From Pseudescherichia vulneris NBRC 102420 (lineage in GTDB: Bacteria; Pseudomonadota; Gammaproteobacteria; Enterobacterales; Enterobacteriaceae): DNA of 64,000 nucleotides. The stretch lies in the NCBI RefSeq assembly GCF_000759795.1, contig NZ_BBMZ01000013.1:147215-211214 (forward strand). The letters run 5' to 3'. The translations under genes were made by a program, and so were the position numbers. The notes below the pieces were generated by a model that saw only the letters and a program-made list of their open reading frames with translations, was not told where the DNA came from and did not search any database. Shown piece by piece: positions 49,439 through 58,302 of the stretch (its first letter is position 1; every line of letters begins with the position of its first letter).

Positions 49439-50326
49439 TTAACCAATATCAACTTCTTTAATTGTCGTCTCGCGGCGCAGCGTGAGCGTAGAGCCAACGG
49501 AGGCGGCAATAATGGCCGACAGGGCCAGCCACTGCACAAGCGTCAGCGTTTCGCTCAGGAAGATCATCCCCGATACCGCTGCCATCGCTGGCTCCATACT
49601 CATAAGGGTACCGAAAGTGCGGGTGGGCAGGCGCGTCAGGGCCATCATCTCTAGCGAGTAGGGCAGGGCGGTAGAGAGAACGGCCACGCCCAGGCCCAGC
49701 GGCAGAATCGACCAGTGCCAGAGCGCATCCCCGGCCTGAATCGCACCCAGGGGCACAAACACCACGGCAGCGATCAGGGAGCCCAGCGCCACGGTGGCTG
49801 GGCCGTGATCCTCCCCGGCGCGCTGGCCGCAGAGAATATAGATGGCCCAACAGGCACCCGCGCCCAGCGCAAAGGCGGCACCGGTAAGATCGACGTGGGA
49901 GACATCCTGCCCCAGCGGCAGAAGGAACCATAGCCCCAGCACGGCCAGCACCACCCAAACAAAATCTACCGGACGCCGGGAGGAGAACAGCGCCACCGCC
50001 AGCGGGCCGGTAAACTCCAGCGCCACCGCAATACCCAGCGGCACCGTCTGGATAGAGAGATAGAAGAGATAGTTCATGGCACCCAGCGACAGGCCATAAA
50101 ACAGCAGCGGCTTACGCTGCTCAGGCGTAAAACGCAGACGCCAGGGTCGAAAGACAATCACGAGGATAATGGTACCGAGCGCCAGACGTAGGGCGGTCAC
50201 GCCGGGCGCGCCGACCAGCGGAAAGAGCGATTTTGCCAGCGAGGCACCGCTCTGAATCGACGCCATCGCCACAAGCAGTATTAATATAGGTAACCAGGTG
50301 GGCAACTTCCGGGGTAAAGCAGGCAT
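49439..50326 (-). CDS. rhtA: Threonine/homoserine exporter RhtA
   Basis: 295 residues from ATG 50326 (MPALPRKLPTWLPI). Ten-helix EamA/DMT transporter; two repeated halves, with QTVPLGIAVALEFTGPLAVAL and LSTALPYSLEMMALTRLPTR as conserved parts (regions near residues 92-112 and 220-240). Exports threonine, homoserine and related amino acids. Divergent from ompX. Confidence 0.95.
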   Translation of the reverse strand: MPALPRKLPTWLPILILLVAMASIQSGASLAKSLFPLVGAPGVTALRLALGTIILVIVFRPWRLRFTPEQRKPLLFYGLSLGAMNYLFYLSIQTVPLGIAVALEFTGPLAVALFSSRRPVDFVWVVLAVLGLWFLLPLGQDVSHVDLTGAAFALGAGACWAIYILCGQRAGEDHGPATVALGSLIAAVVFVPLGAIQAGDALWHWSILPLGLGVAVLSTALPYSLEMMALTRLPTRTFGTLMSMEPAMAAVSGMIFLSETLTLVQWLALSAIIAASVGSTLTLRRETTIKEVDIG

Positions 50327-50679
50327 CCTTTCTCCTGTCAATTTATGTCAAACCAAGTAAAGAGGGCAGTGTAATGGAAATAGATGTCAGCGGTTGAGAC
50401 TCCGTTGAAAATAAATGTCAGGAAAGCGGTAGAATGGCGACAAGTTGCTGGATTAATCACCGTATCTTTAGGAATAATCTGGATGAATATGTCGCTTTTA
50501 TGGCGGCATAATAGCGACATTAGCGGAAAAAAGGCTTTTTTTTTGAAAGAGATACGAGCAAGAGGAAACGTTCTGTTACATCAAAAGGCCCGTTAGACAG
50601 CGTGAAGCGCAAAGAGTTTCTCACTATTTTTTGTTATATTTAGTACTTAGGACTTACTTGAAGCACATTTGAGGTGGTT
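50327..50679. other. rhtA-ompX divergent region
   Basis: 353 bases. Apart from a long palindrome at 50489-50520 there are only short frames without coding character. The ompX promoter is presumably around 50620-50660, where TTGTTATATTTAGTACT and an AT-rich leader are seen. Confidence 0.6.
50489..50520. other. 32-base near-perfect hairpin upstream of ompX
   Basis: Arms ATGTCGCTTTTATG (50489-50502) and CATAATAGCGACAT (50507-50520) pair except for a single T-T mismatch, around loop GCGG. Could be an operator, an RNA attenuator of rhtA or ompX, or part of a small RNA; nothing shows which. Confidence 0.6.
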
Positions 50680-51189
50680 ATGAAAAAAATTGCATGTCTT
50701 TCAGCACTGGCAGTTGTTCTGGCTGTATCCGCAGGTTCCGCTGTAGCGGCAACCTCTACTGTTACCGGCGGTTATGCTCAGAGCGACATGCAGGGCGTGG
50801 CGAACAAAGCTAACGGTTTCAACCTGAAGTATCGCTACGAAAACGACACTCCGCTGGGTTACATCGGTTCCTTTACCTACACTGAAAAAGATCGTACCGA
50901 AAGCAACGTGTACAACAAAGCCCAGTACTACGGCGTAACTGCTGGTCCGGCTTTCCGTCTGAACGACTGGGCAAGCATCTACGGTGTAGTGGGTGTTGGC
51001 TACGGTAAATTCCAGCAGGCTGAGAATGTTGTAAACCATTCTGACAGCAGCGACTACGGCTTCTCCTACGGTGCGGGCATGCAGTTCAACCCAATCGAAG
51101 ACGTTGCTATCGACGTTTCCTACGAGCAGAGCCGTATCCGTAGCGTTGACGTTGGCACCTGGATCGCAGGCGTGGGTTACCGCTTCTAA
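50680..51189 (+). CDS. ompX: Outer membrane protein OmpX
   Basis: 169 residues from ATG 50680 with an AGGTGG site. Signal peptide MKKIACLSALAVVLAVSAGS cleaved after AVA. Eight-stranded barrel ending in GVGYRF, the outer-membrane C-terminal signature with final phenylalanine. Extracellular loops (around QGVANKANG and ENVVNHSDSSD) differ from E. coli, as usual. OmpX aids adhesion and serum resistance. Confidence 0.97.
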   Translation: MKKIACLSALAVVLAVSAGSAVAATSTVTGGYAQSDMQGVANKANGFNLKYRYENDTPLGYIGSFTYTEKDRTESNVYNKAQYYGVTAGPAFRLNDWASIYGVVGVGYGKFQQAENVVNHSDSSDYGFSYGAGMQFNPIEDVAIDVSYEQSRIRSVDVGTWIAGVGYRF

Positions 51190-51214
51190 TCACCCCGGTG
51201 ATAGTCTAGACACT

Positions 51215-51242
51215 AAAACGGCCCTCAGGGGCCGTTTTTTTT
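51215..51242 (+). terminator. Intrinsic terminator after ompX
   Basis: AAAACGGCCC, loop TCAG, GGGCCGTTTT followed by T residues. It lies 26 bases after the ompX stop. Confidence 0.93.
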
Positions 51243-51273
51243 ATGGGCGCCGTTTATTGGCCCAGGCAAATCC

Positions 51274-51347
51274 TGTAGGCCCGGCAAGCGTAGCGCCGCC
51301 GGGCGTGTCTAAAAACGCCGGGTGGCGCTGCGCTTACCCGGCCTACA
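51274..51347. repeat. Paired REP elements (BIME) behind ompX
   Basis: TGTAGGCCCGGCAAGCG ... CGCCGCCGGGCG and an opposed CGCCGGGTGGCGCT ... TTACCCGGCCTACA. Two REP units in opposite orientation. Confidence 0.85.
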
Positions 51348-51402
51348 AAAAAATGTCGGCGTAGGTTGCGGTGTATTTTTGGAGAATATTTACGCAAAAA
51401 AT

Positions 51403-51433
51403 TTTGTATATTTACGGTTCATAAATATACAAA
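51403..51433. promoter_or_regulatory. Operator-like inverted repeat
   Basis: TTTGTATATTTA (51403-51414) and TAAATATACAAA (51422-51433) are perfect 12-base arms with a seven-base spacer. It stands 11 bases before the ATG of the antitoxin-like frame, as autoregulatory operators of ribbon-helix-helix antitoxins often do. Confidence 0.65.
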
Positions 51434-51444
51434 GGAATAGCATC

Positions 51445-51642
51445 ATGCCGGTTGAAAACAGTGCTACTAAAGCTGTAGAAACGCTGTTAATCAAAAAGAG
51501 TATTATTGTCGGCCCCAAGGCGTATCTACTGTTTCTTAACCGTCTGGATCTGGCTCCAGCCCCCAATACTGCGCTGCAAAAAACTATGCAAATAGCTGCC
51601 TCATGGGAACATAAAGGTGATCTTCATAGCCGAGCATCTTGA
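51445..51642 (+). pseudogene. DUF1778 (TacA-type) antitoxin remnant
   Basis: 65 codons starting at ATG 51445 with AAGGAAT upstream. The middle part, IIVGPKAYLLFLNRLDLAPA followed by PNTALQKTM, resembles the toxin-neutralising C-terminal end of DUF1778 antitoxins (pattern F-x-x-x-L-D-x-P-x-x-x-N-x-x-L). The usual N-terminal ribbon-helix-helix DNA-binding half is missing and no GNAT toxin follows; the gene is boxed in by REPs and opgE. It looks like an internally deleted relic that kept its promoter and operator, but a functional short protein cannot be excluded. Confidence 0.5.
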
Positions 51643-51674
51643 TGCCTGCATGATAGCCAAACCACTGCTCAAAC

Positions 51675-51705
51675 GTAGGCCCGGCAAGCGTAGCGCCGCC
51701 GGGCG
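51675..51705. repeat. REP element behind opgE
   Basis: GTAGGCCCGGCAAGCG with CGCCGCCGGGCG. Single unit just beyond the opgE stop. Confidence 0.8.
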
Positions 51706-51715
51706 GGGATATCCC

Positions 51716-53299
51716 TTACCGCGAGCGGGTCTCAAACAGGTCGGTGCCCAGATGGTTGTAATCTACCTTTTGCAGCTTGAAGTTGGTCACCCAGGTTGGC
51801 CCGGCTTTGTCATTTGAGACAAAGCGGTAGCGGGTGGCGATCTCTTTGGCCGTGATGCCGGTCCACTGCGAAAAGAAGCTGAGGAAGTCGTTGGCCGAGC
51901 GGCGGGCTTTAATCAGCCGATGGCGGGTGTCGTCGCTGGAGATCACCATAAACGGCACCTGAAAGTTCTGCTGGAACTTATCGTCGTGGGCCAGATACTG
52001 CACCGCTTTGCCGCGCTCCTTGAAGGCCAGACCGTGATCGGAGAAGTAGACCATGGAGAAGGTGCTGCCGCTGTTGCGCAGCTGGTCGTAAAGCTTGCTG
52101 AGCAGGGTGTCGGTTTGCGTAATCGAGTAGAGGTAGCAGGAGGTCTCCTTCGACTGAACGAAGTCCGCGTACTTGCCGCCGGTGCGATCGCAGGCCTGCG
52201 GGTGAGAGCCCATCAGGTGCAGGACGATCAGCTGCGGCTGGCTGCGGGCGGTGCTCAACACCTGCTCGGTCATCTTCAGCAGCGCTTCATCGCGGGTGTT
52301 CTTATCGGCCTCAAAGTCGCCGCTCTTTAAGAACTGTACCTCGTCAGCGCGCTTGGCAATGCTGGCGATGGCGGTATCGTACTCGCCAATCTGCCCTTGA
52401 TTAGAGAACCACCAGGTCTGGAAACCCGCCCGGTTGGCCAGCGTAACAAAGTTATCCTGATACTGAGGCTTGTTGTCCATCACCCGGTTCAGGGTCAGAC
52501 CTAACGACTTCTGCGTCGAGCCACTGGCTGCCACGTAGTCAGTAAAAAAGCTGCCGTTAACGCTGCTGGCAAAGGGGGTGTTCTGCCAGTGGCCGCCAAA
52601 TGCGCCCACCGCGTCGCGTCGCACGCTCTCACCGATCACCACCACATAGGTGTGATACTTCGGCTTAACGCCCATCACGTTCCAGCTGTCTTTCATCCCG
52701 GCCAGCTGCGCCATCCGGCTCTGCTCGTCCAGCACTTCCTGATTGTTAACTACCACGTCCTTCACAAAGCGAAACACCGGGTAGCCGGTATCTTTCAGAT
52801 TAAAGACGCCGCCATAGACAAGGTTCTGCACCGGGGCGACAAAGACGGTAGCCAGACAGAAGGCGATGCCAAGATGATCCCATTTTCCCCAGGTGGCACG
52901 CTCGCTCTGCTTACGCCGGATGGCAATCACCCCAAGACCAAAGATAAACAGACCAATCACGTAGTTGTACCACGGGAAAATGGTCAGGATCTCCGTGGAC
53001 TCCTCCATGTTAGTGGAGTGCAGCGCCAGCAGCGTATTGAAGTTGGGCGCGCCATAGGCCTGGCCAAACGGGTAGTAGGAGGCGGCGAGCAGGGAGAAGA
53101 CCGCCACCAGCACCTTCTGCGCACGCGGGGCATGACGCCACAGCAGCAGTAGCAGGCAGGCGAACGCGGTGGTATAGAGCAGGCTAAAGGGGTAGCCAAG
53201 GGCGTAGTTGATCAGTAACGACTGAAGAAAATAGAAACCCGTCCACGGGCTAAGGGCCTGGCTACGGGCAGCAAGCGTTTCTTTTAGGGTTAAATTCAT
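51716..53299 (-). CDS. opgE: Phosphoethanolamine transferase OpgE (osmoregulated periplasmic glucans)
   Basis: 527 residues from ATG 53299 (MNLTLKETLAARSQ), the E. coli length; the frame opens 35 codons upstream but that portion is not family-like. Four or five N-terminal helices, then a periplasmic sulfatase-like domain: VVIGESVRRDAVGAFGG, where the nucleophile position holds serine rather than the EptA threonine, YVAASGSTQKSLGLTLNR, HLMGSHPQAC and YFSDHGLAFKERG. Adds phosphoethanolamine to periplasmic glucans. Second enzyme of the EptA family in this window. Confidence 0.95.
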   Translation of the reverse strand: MNLTLKETLAARSQALSPWTGFYFLQSLLINYALGYPFSLLYTTAFACLLLLLWRHAPRAQKVLVAVFSLLAASYYPFGQAYGAPNFNTLLALHSTNMEESTEILTIFPWYNYVIGLFIFGLGVIAIRRKQSERATWGKWDHLGIAFCLATVFVAPVQNLVYGGVFNLKDTGYPVFRFVKDVVVNNQEVLDEQSRMAQLAGMKDSWNVMGVKPKYHTYVVVIGESVRRDAVGAFGGHWQNTPFASSVNGSFFTDYVAASGSTQKSLGLTLNRVMDNKPQYQDNFVTLANRAGFQTWWFSNQGQIGEYDTAIASIAKRADEVQFLKSGDFEADKNTRDEALLKMTEQVLSTARSQPQLIVLHLMGSHPQACDRTGGKYADFVQSKETSCYLYSITQTDTLLSKLYDQLRNSGSTFSMVYFSDHGLAFKERGKAVQYLAHDDKFQQNFQVPFMVISSDDTRHRLIKARRSANDFLSFFSQWTGITAKEIATRYRFVSNDKAGPTWVTNFKLQKVDYNHLGTDLFETRSR

Positions 53300-53544
53300 A
53301 TAGCTGTATCGCGAAAACGCCATGTGCTCACCCTGGCGTAGAGGGTCAAAACCTGCCGGAGAGGGCGTGGAGTCGAGGGAGAGTTCCGCATCCGCGAGCC
53401 GCATTTGTGCAGGGCTGCGAGAAGATAGAGCGAGAGCAGACGAAGATCAACTGCTTACGGGGCAATCTTTTGCGAGGATGGTTGCAAAATCAACAAATAG
53501 TGAGTTTTTCTGTGGCAGAGGGAGAGTATGACGGGAGAATGTGA

Positions 53545-53576
53545 CAGAAAAATGAAGCGGCGTACCGCGACGCCGC
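53545..53576 (-). terminator. Terminator after mntS
   Basis: GCGGCG and CGCCGC with an eight-base loop; on the minus strand CTTCATTTTT follows. It begins two bases after the mntS stop. Confidence 0.75.
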
Positions 53577-53577
53577 A

Positions 53578-53706
53578 TTAATGGGATTTTTTATCGTCCT
53601 GCTGCGGTTTGCCGTTGAACATATCGCACAGCATGTTGAGCAACTGCAACCGGACCTGGAATGGCGAGTGAGTAAACACGGATAAGCACCTCTTGAGTTC
53701 GTTCAT
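53578..53706 (-). CDS. mntS: Small protein MntS
   Basis: 42 residues, too short for a usual gene call: MNELKRCLSVFTHSPFQVRL starts it and it ends in DDKKSH. E. coli MntS is also 42 residues with MNEFKRCMRVFSHSPFKVRL at the start. A very strong AGGAGGAGG ribosome site lies six bases before the ATG. MntS raises intracellular manganese availability by inhibiting the exporter MntP, and the gene is repressed by MntR with manganese. It overlaps the position of the RybA RNA of E. coli. Confidence 0.93.
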   Translation of the reverse strand: MNELKRCLSVFTHSPFQVRLQLLNMLCDMFNGKPQQDDKKSH

Positions 53707-53770
53707 ATCAACCTCCTCCTGCTGGATTTCGTGACGTTCAATCTACGAAGGTTGTCTGCATTACATACAG

Positions 53771-53805
53771 ATATAGCACAGGCTATATTGTATAGCTACG
53801 GCTAT
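53771..53805. promoter_or_regulatory. Two tandem MntR boxes
   Basis: ATATAGC-ACAG-GCTATAT (53771-53788) and ATAGC-TACG-GCTAT (53792-53805) are both palindromes with AGC/GCT cores four bases apart, three bases between the two. They sit in the mntS-mntR divergent region, 65 bases from the mntS start. Confidence 0.8.
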
Positions 53806-53897
53806 TACCCAAATTTTTTGTGCTGGTCTACTTATGGTTTACACTGGGCGCAACCGTATATGATGCATTTATCGCGTTACCCCCATGAGGAAGTTCA

Positions 53898-54371
53898 ATG
53901 AGCCGTCGCGCAGGCAAGACAACAACAAAAAAAGTGACGCAGCTGGTGAATGTCGAAGAGCACGTTGAGGGCTTTCGACAGGTGCGGGAAGCGCACCGGC
54001 GGGAGCTGATTGATGACTATGTCGAACTGATCTCCGATCTGATCCGCGAGGTGGGGGAGGCCCGTCAGGTGGATATGGCTGCCCGGCTAGGTGTCTCCCA
54101 GCCAACGGTGGCAAAGATGCTTAAGCGTCTGGCAACGGTAGGGCTGATTGAGCAGATCCCCTGGCGTGGTGTGTTTCTGACCCCGGAAGGAGAGAAGCTG
54201 GCTCAGGAGAGCCGCGAACGGCACCAGATCGTTGAGAGCTTTCTTCTCGTGCTGGGCGTAAGCCCGGAGACCGCCCGCCGTGATGCCGAAGGCATGGAGC
54301 ACCACGTTAGCGAGGAGACGCTGGAGCGCTTTCGCCTCTTTACCCTTCAGCAGGAGCACCCTGCGGAATGA
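53898..54371 (+). CDS. mntR: Manganese-responsive regulator MntR
   Basis: 157 residues, DtxR family. Winged helix [21 protein letters not shown] (residues about 55-75, shown to 20 of them) followed by the metal-binding and dimerisation helices with [21 protein letters not shown] and [11 protein letters not shown], containing the histidine and glutamate ligands. N-terminal extension [20 protein letters not shown] is typical of enterobacterial MntR. Divergent from mntS and translationally coupled to ybiR by a four-base overlap. Confidence 0.96.
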   Translation: MSRRAGKTTTKKVTQLVNVEEHVEGFRQVREAHRRELIDDYVELISDLIREVGEARQVDMAARLGVSQPTVAKMLKRLATVGLIEQIPWRGVFLTPEGEKLAQESRERHQIVESFLLVLGVSPETARRDAEGMEHHVSEETLERFRLFTLQQEHPAE

Positions 54372-55477
54372 CCCTGCCGTTCGTGCACGCGCTGGCGCGC
54401 GATCGCTTTTTCCAACTGCTGATCCTGATCGGCATTATCCTGAGCTTTTTCGTTCCCTTTAACCTGGCAGCGTGGCCCAGGGCGATCGACTGGCACACCA
54501 TTCTGACGCTAAGTGGACTGATGATGCTCACCAAAGGGGTAGAGCAGAGCGGCTACTTTGACGTGGTGGGGCGCAGAATGGTCCGGCGCTTCGCCACCGA
54601 GCGGCGGCTGGCAATGTTTATGGCCCTGGCGGCAGCGCTGCTCTCCACCTTCCTGACCAACGACGTGGCGCTGTTTATTGTTGTGCCGCTCACGCTGACG
54701 CTCAGAAAACTGTGTGAAATCCCGGTTAACCGGCTGATCATCTTTGAAGCGCTGGCGGTAAACGCCGGGTCGCTGCTGACCCCTATCGGTAATCCACAAA
54801 ATATTCTGCTGTGGGGGCGCTCTGGCCTCTCATTCGCCGCCTTTATCGGGCAGATGGCGCTGCTGGCGGTAGTGATGATGGCAAGCCTGCTGCTGCTCTG
54901 CTGGTTCTTTTTCCCTAATAAGGCTCTGAACTACCACAGCGGCAGCCAGGCGCCGTCATGGCAGCCGCGCCTGCTCTGGACCTGCCTGGCGCTGTACGTC
55001 GTGTTCCTCATCTCGCTGGAGCTGAAGCATGAGGGCTGGGGCGCGTTGATCGTCGCCGCAGGCTTTGCGGTGGTGGCTTTCAAAGTGCTGAAGAGCGTGG
55101 ACTGGACGCTGCTGCTGGTGTTTATGGCGATGTTTATCGACGTCCACCTGCTGGTGCAGCTTCCTGCGTTACAGGGATCGCTCAACGGGGTAGAGCACCT
55201 CTCCCAGCCCGCCCTGTGGCTCACGGCTATCGGCCTGTCGCAGGTGATCAGCAACGTGCCGGCGACCATTCTGCTGCTGAACTACGTCCCAGCCAGCCCG
55301 CTGCTGGCCTGGGCGGTCAACGTCGGCGGTTTCGGCCTGCTGCCCGGCTCGCTGGCGAACCTGATCGCCCTGCGGATGGCCAACAACCGCCGCATCTGGT
55401 GGCGCTTCCATCTTTACTCTATTCCGCTGCTGATCTGGGCCGCGCTGGTGGGGTATGGGTTACTTATTATCAGTTAA
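54368..55477 (+). CDS. ybiR: Inner membrane transporter YbiR (ArsB/NhaD superfamily)
   Basis: 369 residues, about ten helices. Ion transporter superfamily protein; [20 protein letters not shown] and [19 protein letters not shown] are the conserved re-entrant motifs seen in sodium and anion transporters. Its ion is not known. The link to mntR suggests, without proof, a metal or anion connection. Confidence 0.92.
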   Translation: MTLPFVHALARDRFFQLLILIGIILSFFVPFNLAAWPRAIDWHTILTLSGLMMLTKGVEQSGYFDVVGRRMVRRFATERRLAMFMALAAALLSTFLTNDVALFIVVPLTLTLRKLCEIPVNRLIIFEALAVNAGSLLTPIGNPQNILLWGRSGLSFAAFIGQMALLAVVMMASLLLLCWFFFPNKALNYHSGSQAPSWQPRLLWTCLALYVVFLISLELKHEGWGALIVAAGFAVVAFKVLKSVDWTLLLVFMAMFIDVHLLVQLPALQGSLNGVEHLSQPALWLTAIGLSQVISNVPATILLLNYVPASPLLAWAVNVGGFGLLPGSLANLIALRMANNRRIWWRFHLYSIPLLIWAALVGYGLLIIS

Positions 55478-55531
55478 TGCGAATTTGTCAGTTTTTCCTG
55501 GCAAATGTATAGCAACCTCCTAACTTTAGAT

Positions 55532-55553
55532 AACGGCGCACGTGTCGCGCCGT
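55532..55553. other. Hairpin in the leader of the efflux operon
   Basis: ACGGCGC and GCGCCGT with an eight-base loop lie about 25 bases before the adaptor ATG. No U-run follows. Could mask the leader or mark the end of ybiR mRNA. Confidence 0.45.
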
Positions 55554-55578
55554 TCATCGACAGGACAGTTGCAACGCT

Positions 55579-56733
55579 ATGGCTGATAACGAAAAGAATC
55601 CTGACGCAGCTCAGGAAGAGAACAATACCGCTCGGAAAGATCAAAACAACGATCAAAACACCGATCAAAACAAGACTCAAAACAACGAACGTAAGCGCCC
55701 CGGCAAGAAGCCGTTAATCATTCTGGGCGTAGTCGTTGTGGTGATGGTGATTGTGGCGCTGGTGTGGTGGTTGATGACCCGCAACCAGGAGACCACCGAC
55801 GATGCCTTCACCGAAGGCGATGCGGTTACCATCGCGCCCAAGGTGGCGGGCTACGTGACCGAGCTGCGGGTGAAGGATAACCAGCGGGTAAAGAAGGGCG
55901 ATCTGCTGGTGCTGATCGACCCTCGGGATGCCACCGCCCAGCGCGATCAGGCTCAGGCCCAGCTTGGGCTGGCTACCGCCCAGCTGCATCAGGCGCAGGC
56001 CCAGCTGGCGCTCTCAAAGGTGCAGTATCCCTCTCAGCGTGATGAAGCGCAGGCGCAGGTGCTCAAGGCCAAGGCTGACTTAGCCAACGCGGAAGCCGCC
56101 TATCGCCGCCAGCGCGGCGTCGACCCGCGCGCCACCACGCAACAAAACATCGACAGCGCCAACGCCCAGCTGCGTAGTGCTCAGGCCCAGCTGGCCAGCG
56201 CTAATGCCCAGCTTGAGGTCGCAAGCCAGATTAACCTGCAGATCCGTCAGCAGGAGACCAACGTCGAAGCCCGGGAGCAGCAGGTTCAGCAGGCCCGTGC
56301 CCAGCTGGCAAACGCGAACCTTAACCTCTCCTATACCGAAGTACGCGCCCCCTTTGATGGCTTCGTCACCAAGCGTAACGTGCAGACCGGGACTCTGGTG
56401 CAGGCGGGTACGGCGCTCTTCTCGCTGGTCTCGCCTGACATTTGGGTGGTGGCGAACTTTAAAGAGTCGCAGCTGGAGCGGATGCGCCCCGGTAATAAAG
56501 TCACTATCGGCGTGGATGCCTACCCGGACCTGGAGCTGGAAGGACATATCGACAGCATCCAGCAGGGGAGCGGCTCGCGCTTCTCCGCCTTCCCGTCAGA
56601 AAACGCTACGGGTAACTTCGTGAAGATCGTTCAGCGCGTGCCGGTGAAGATCGTCATCGATAAGGGCCTTGACGCTAACCAGCCGCCGCTGCCGCTGGGG
56701 CTGTCCGTGGAGCCGAAGGTGACCCTGGAATGA
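55579..56733 (+). CDS. EmrA-like periplasmic adaptor with repetitive N terminus
   Basis: 384 residues. Cytoplasmic N-terminal tail, one helix (about 45-66), then the HlyD/EmrA architecture: TDDAFTEGDAVTIAPKVAGYV (first lipoyl part, residues about 73-93), a long Gln/Ala-rich coiled coil (about 115-245), VRAPFDGFVTKRNVQTGTLV and WVVANFKESQLERM. Residues 21-36 are four imperfect DQNN-type tetrads coded by a 12-bp tandem repeat. First of three genes; the stop overlaps the next ATG by four bases. Not present at this place in E. coli. Confidence 0.92.
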   Translation: MADNEKNPDAAQEENNTARKDQNNDQNTDQNKTQNNERKRPGKKPLIILGVVVVVMVIVALVWWLMTRNQETTDDAFTEGDAVTIAPKVAGYVTELRVKDNQRVKKGDLLVLIDPRDATAQRDQAQAQLGLATAQLHQAQAQLALSKVQYPSQRDEAQAQVLKAKADLANAEAAYRRQRGVDPRATTQQNIDSANAQLRSAQAQLASANAQLEVASQINLQIRQQETNVEAREQQVQQARAQLANANLNLSYTEVRAPFDGFVTKRNVQTGTLVQAGTALFSLVSPDIWVVANFKESQLERMRPGNKVTIGVDAYPDLELEGHIDSIQQGSGSRFSAFPSENATGNFVKIVQRVPVKIVIDKGLDANQPPLPLGLSVEPKVTLE

Positions 56734-58301
56734 CCGATCACAGCCATGAGAGCTGGCGTCCCGCCAGTAACCCGTGGGCGGTGGCTATTGTCGTCACCCT
56801 CGCGGTGTTTATGGAGATCCTTGATACCACCATCATCAACGTGGCGCTGCCCCACGTCGCCGGCTCGCTGTCGGCGAGCTACAGTGAATCCACCTGGGTG
56901 CTCACCAGCTACCTGGTGGCGAACGGCATCGTGCTGCCGATCTCGGCCTTTCTGAGCCGGGTCTTTGGCCGCAAGCGCTTCTTCCTCATCTGCATTGTGA
57001 TGTTCACCGTCTGCTCGTTCCTGTGCGGGATCGCCACCGAGCTGTGGGAGATCATCCTGTTCCGTATCCTGCAGGGCTTCTTTGGCGGGGGGCTACAGCC
57101 GACCCAGCAGTCGGTGCTGCTCGACTACTTTAAGCCGGAGGATCGCGGCAAGGCCTTTGGCCTCTCGTCAATTGCGATCATCGTTGCCCCGGTGCTCGGT
57201 CCGACCCTCGGGGGCTGGATCACCGACAACTACTCCTGGCGCTGGGTCTTCTTTATCAACATCCCGGTGGGGATCGTCACCGTGCTGGCCATCTACCAGC
57301 TGCTGGAAGATCCGCCCTGGGAGCGCAAATCGGAAGAGAAGCTCACCATCGACTGGACCGGCATCGGCCTGATTGCGCTGGGGCTGGGCTGTTTGCAGGT
57401 GATGCTTGACCGTGGCGAAGACGACGACTGGTTCGCCTCGGGCTTTATCCGTACCTTTGCCGTGCTGACCCTGATTGGCATCATTGGGGCGATCTACTGG
57501 CTGATGTACGCCAAAAAGCCAGTGGTGGATCTGCACTGTATGAAGGATAAAAACTTTGCCGTCTCCAGCCTGCTGATGGCCGGGATGGCGATGATCCTCT
57601 ACGGCAGCTCGGTGGTGATCCCCCAGCTGGCGCAGCAGGATCTCGGCTACACCGCGACCTGGTCCGGGCTGGTGCTCTCGCCGGGGGCGGTGTTAATCGT
57701 ACTCACCATCCCGCTGGTGCTGAAGCTGATGCCGGTGGTGCAGACCCGGTGGATCATCGCCTTCGGCTTTACCTGTCTGGCGGTGGCCTTCTTCTGGTCG
57801 CGCAATCTGACGCCGGACGTTGATTTTGAAACGCTGGTGCTGTTCCGCAGCGCGCAGTCGATTGGTCTTGGCTTCCTGTTTGTGCCGCTTACTACCATCG
57901 CCTTTGTCACCATTCCGCGCCAGCTCAACGCCGACGCCGCCGCGCTGTTTACCATGTTCCGTAACGTCGCTGGATCGATCGGTATTTCGCTCTCAACCGC
58001 CGCCATTACCGAGCGCGCCCAGGTGCACAGTGCCTATTTAAGCGCCCATACCACGCCCTTTAGCGAGCAGTTCCAGCTGGCGGTGCGCGAGACGGCCGAG
58101 GCGATCCGCAACTTCACCACGCTGCCGGGGGATCCGCTCGGTCTGGCAACCGGGCAGATGTATCGAACCATGATCGAGCAGTCGCGCTTTCTCGCCTACG
58201 TTGACGTCTTTACCATTCTCAGCGCCGTGGCGTTTTTACTGATTCCGTTTTGTCTTCTGCTTTCGCCGATCAAGAGCGAAGGCAGCGCAGGAGCACATTA
58301 A
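56730..58301 (+). CDS. DHA2-family drug:proton antiporter (EmrB-like)
   Basis: 523 residues, 14 predicted helices. DHA2 motif LDTTIINVALPHVAG at residues 31 onward, conserved charged residues in FLSRVFGRKRFF, and the motif C-like region PVLGPTLGGWI. Transports hydrophobic drugs with the adaptor and an outer membrane factor. Overlaps the adaptor by four bases and stands two bases before the outer-membrane gene. Confidence 0.94.
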   Translation: MTDHSHESWRPASNPWAVAIVVTLAVFMEILDTTIINVALPHVAGSLSASYSESTWVLTSYLVANGIVLPISAFLSRVFGRKRFFLICIVMFTVCSFLCGIATELWEIILFRILQGFFGGGLQPTQQSVLLDYFKPEDRGKAFGLSSIAIIVAPVLGPTLGGWITDNYSWRWVFFINIPVGIVTVLAIYQLLEDPPWERKSEEKLTIDWTGIGLIALGLGCLQVMLDRGEDDDWFASGFIRTFAVLTLIGIIGAIYWLMYAKKPVVDLHCMKDKNFAVSSLLMAGMAMILYGSSVVIPQLAQQDLGYTATWSGLVLSPGAVLIVLTIPLVLKLMPVVQTRWIIAFGFTCLAVAFFWSRNLTPDVDFETLVLFRSAQSIGLGFLFVPLTTIAFVTIPRQLNADAAALFTMFRNVAGSIGISLSTAAITERAQVHSAYLSAHTTPFSEQFQLAVRETAEAIRNFTTLPGDPLGLATGQMYRTMIEQSRFLAYVDVFTILSAVAFLLIPFCLLLSPIKSEGSAGAH

Positions 58302-58302
58302 C

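Noticed and set aside
50384..50596. 70-codon frame between rhtA and ompX
   Set aside because: It runs through the long palindrome, has no ribosome site and no similarity I can recognise.
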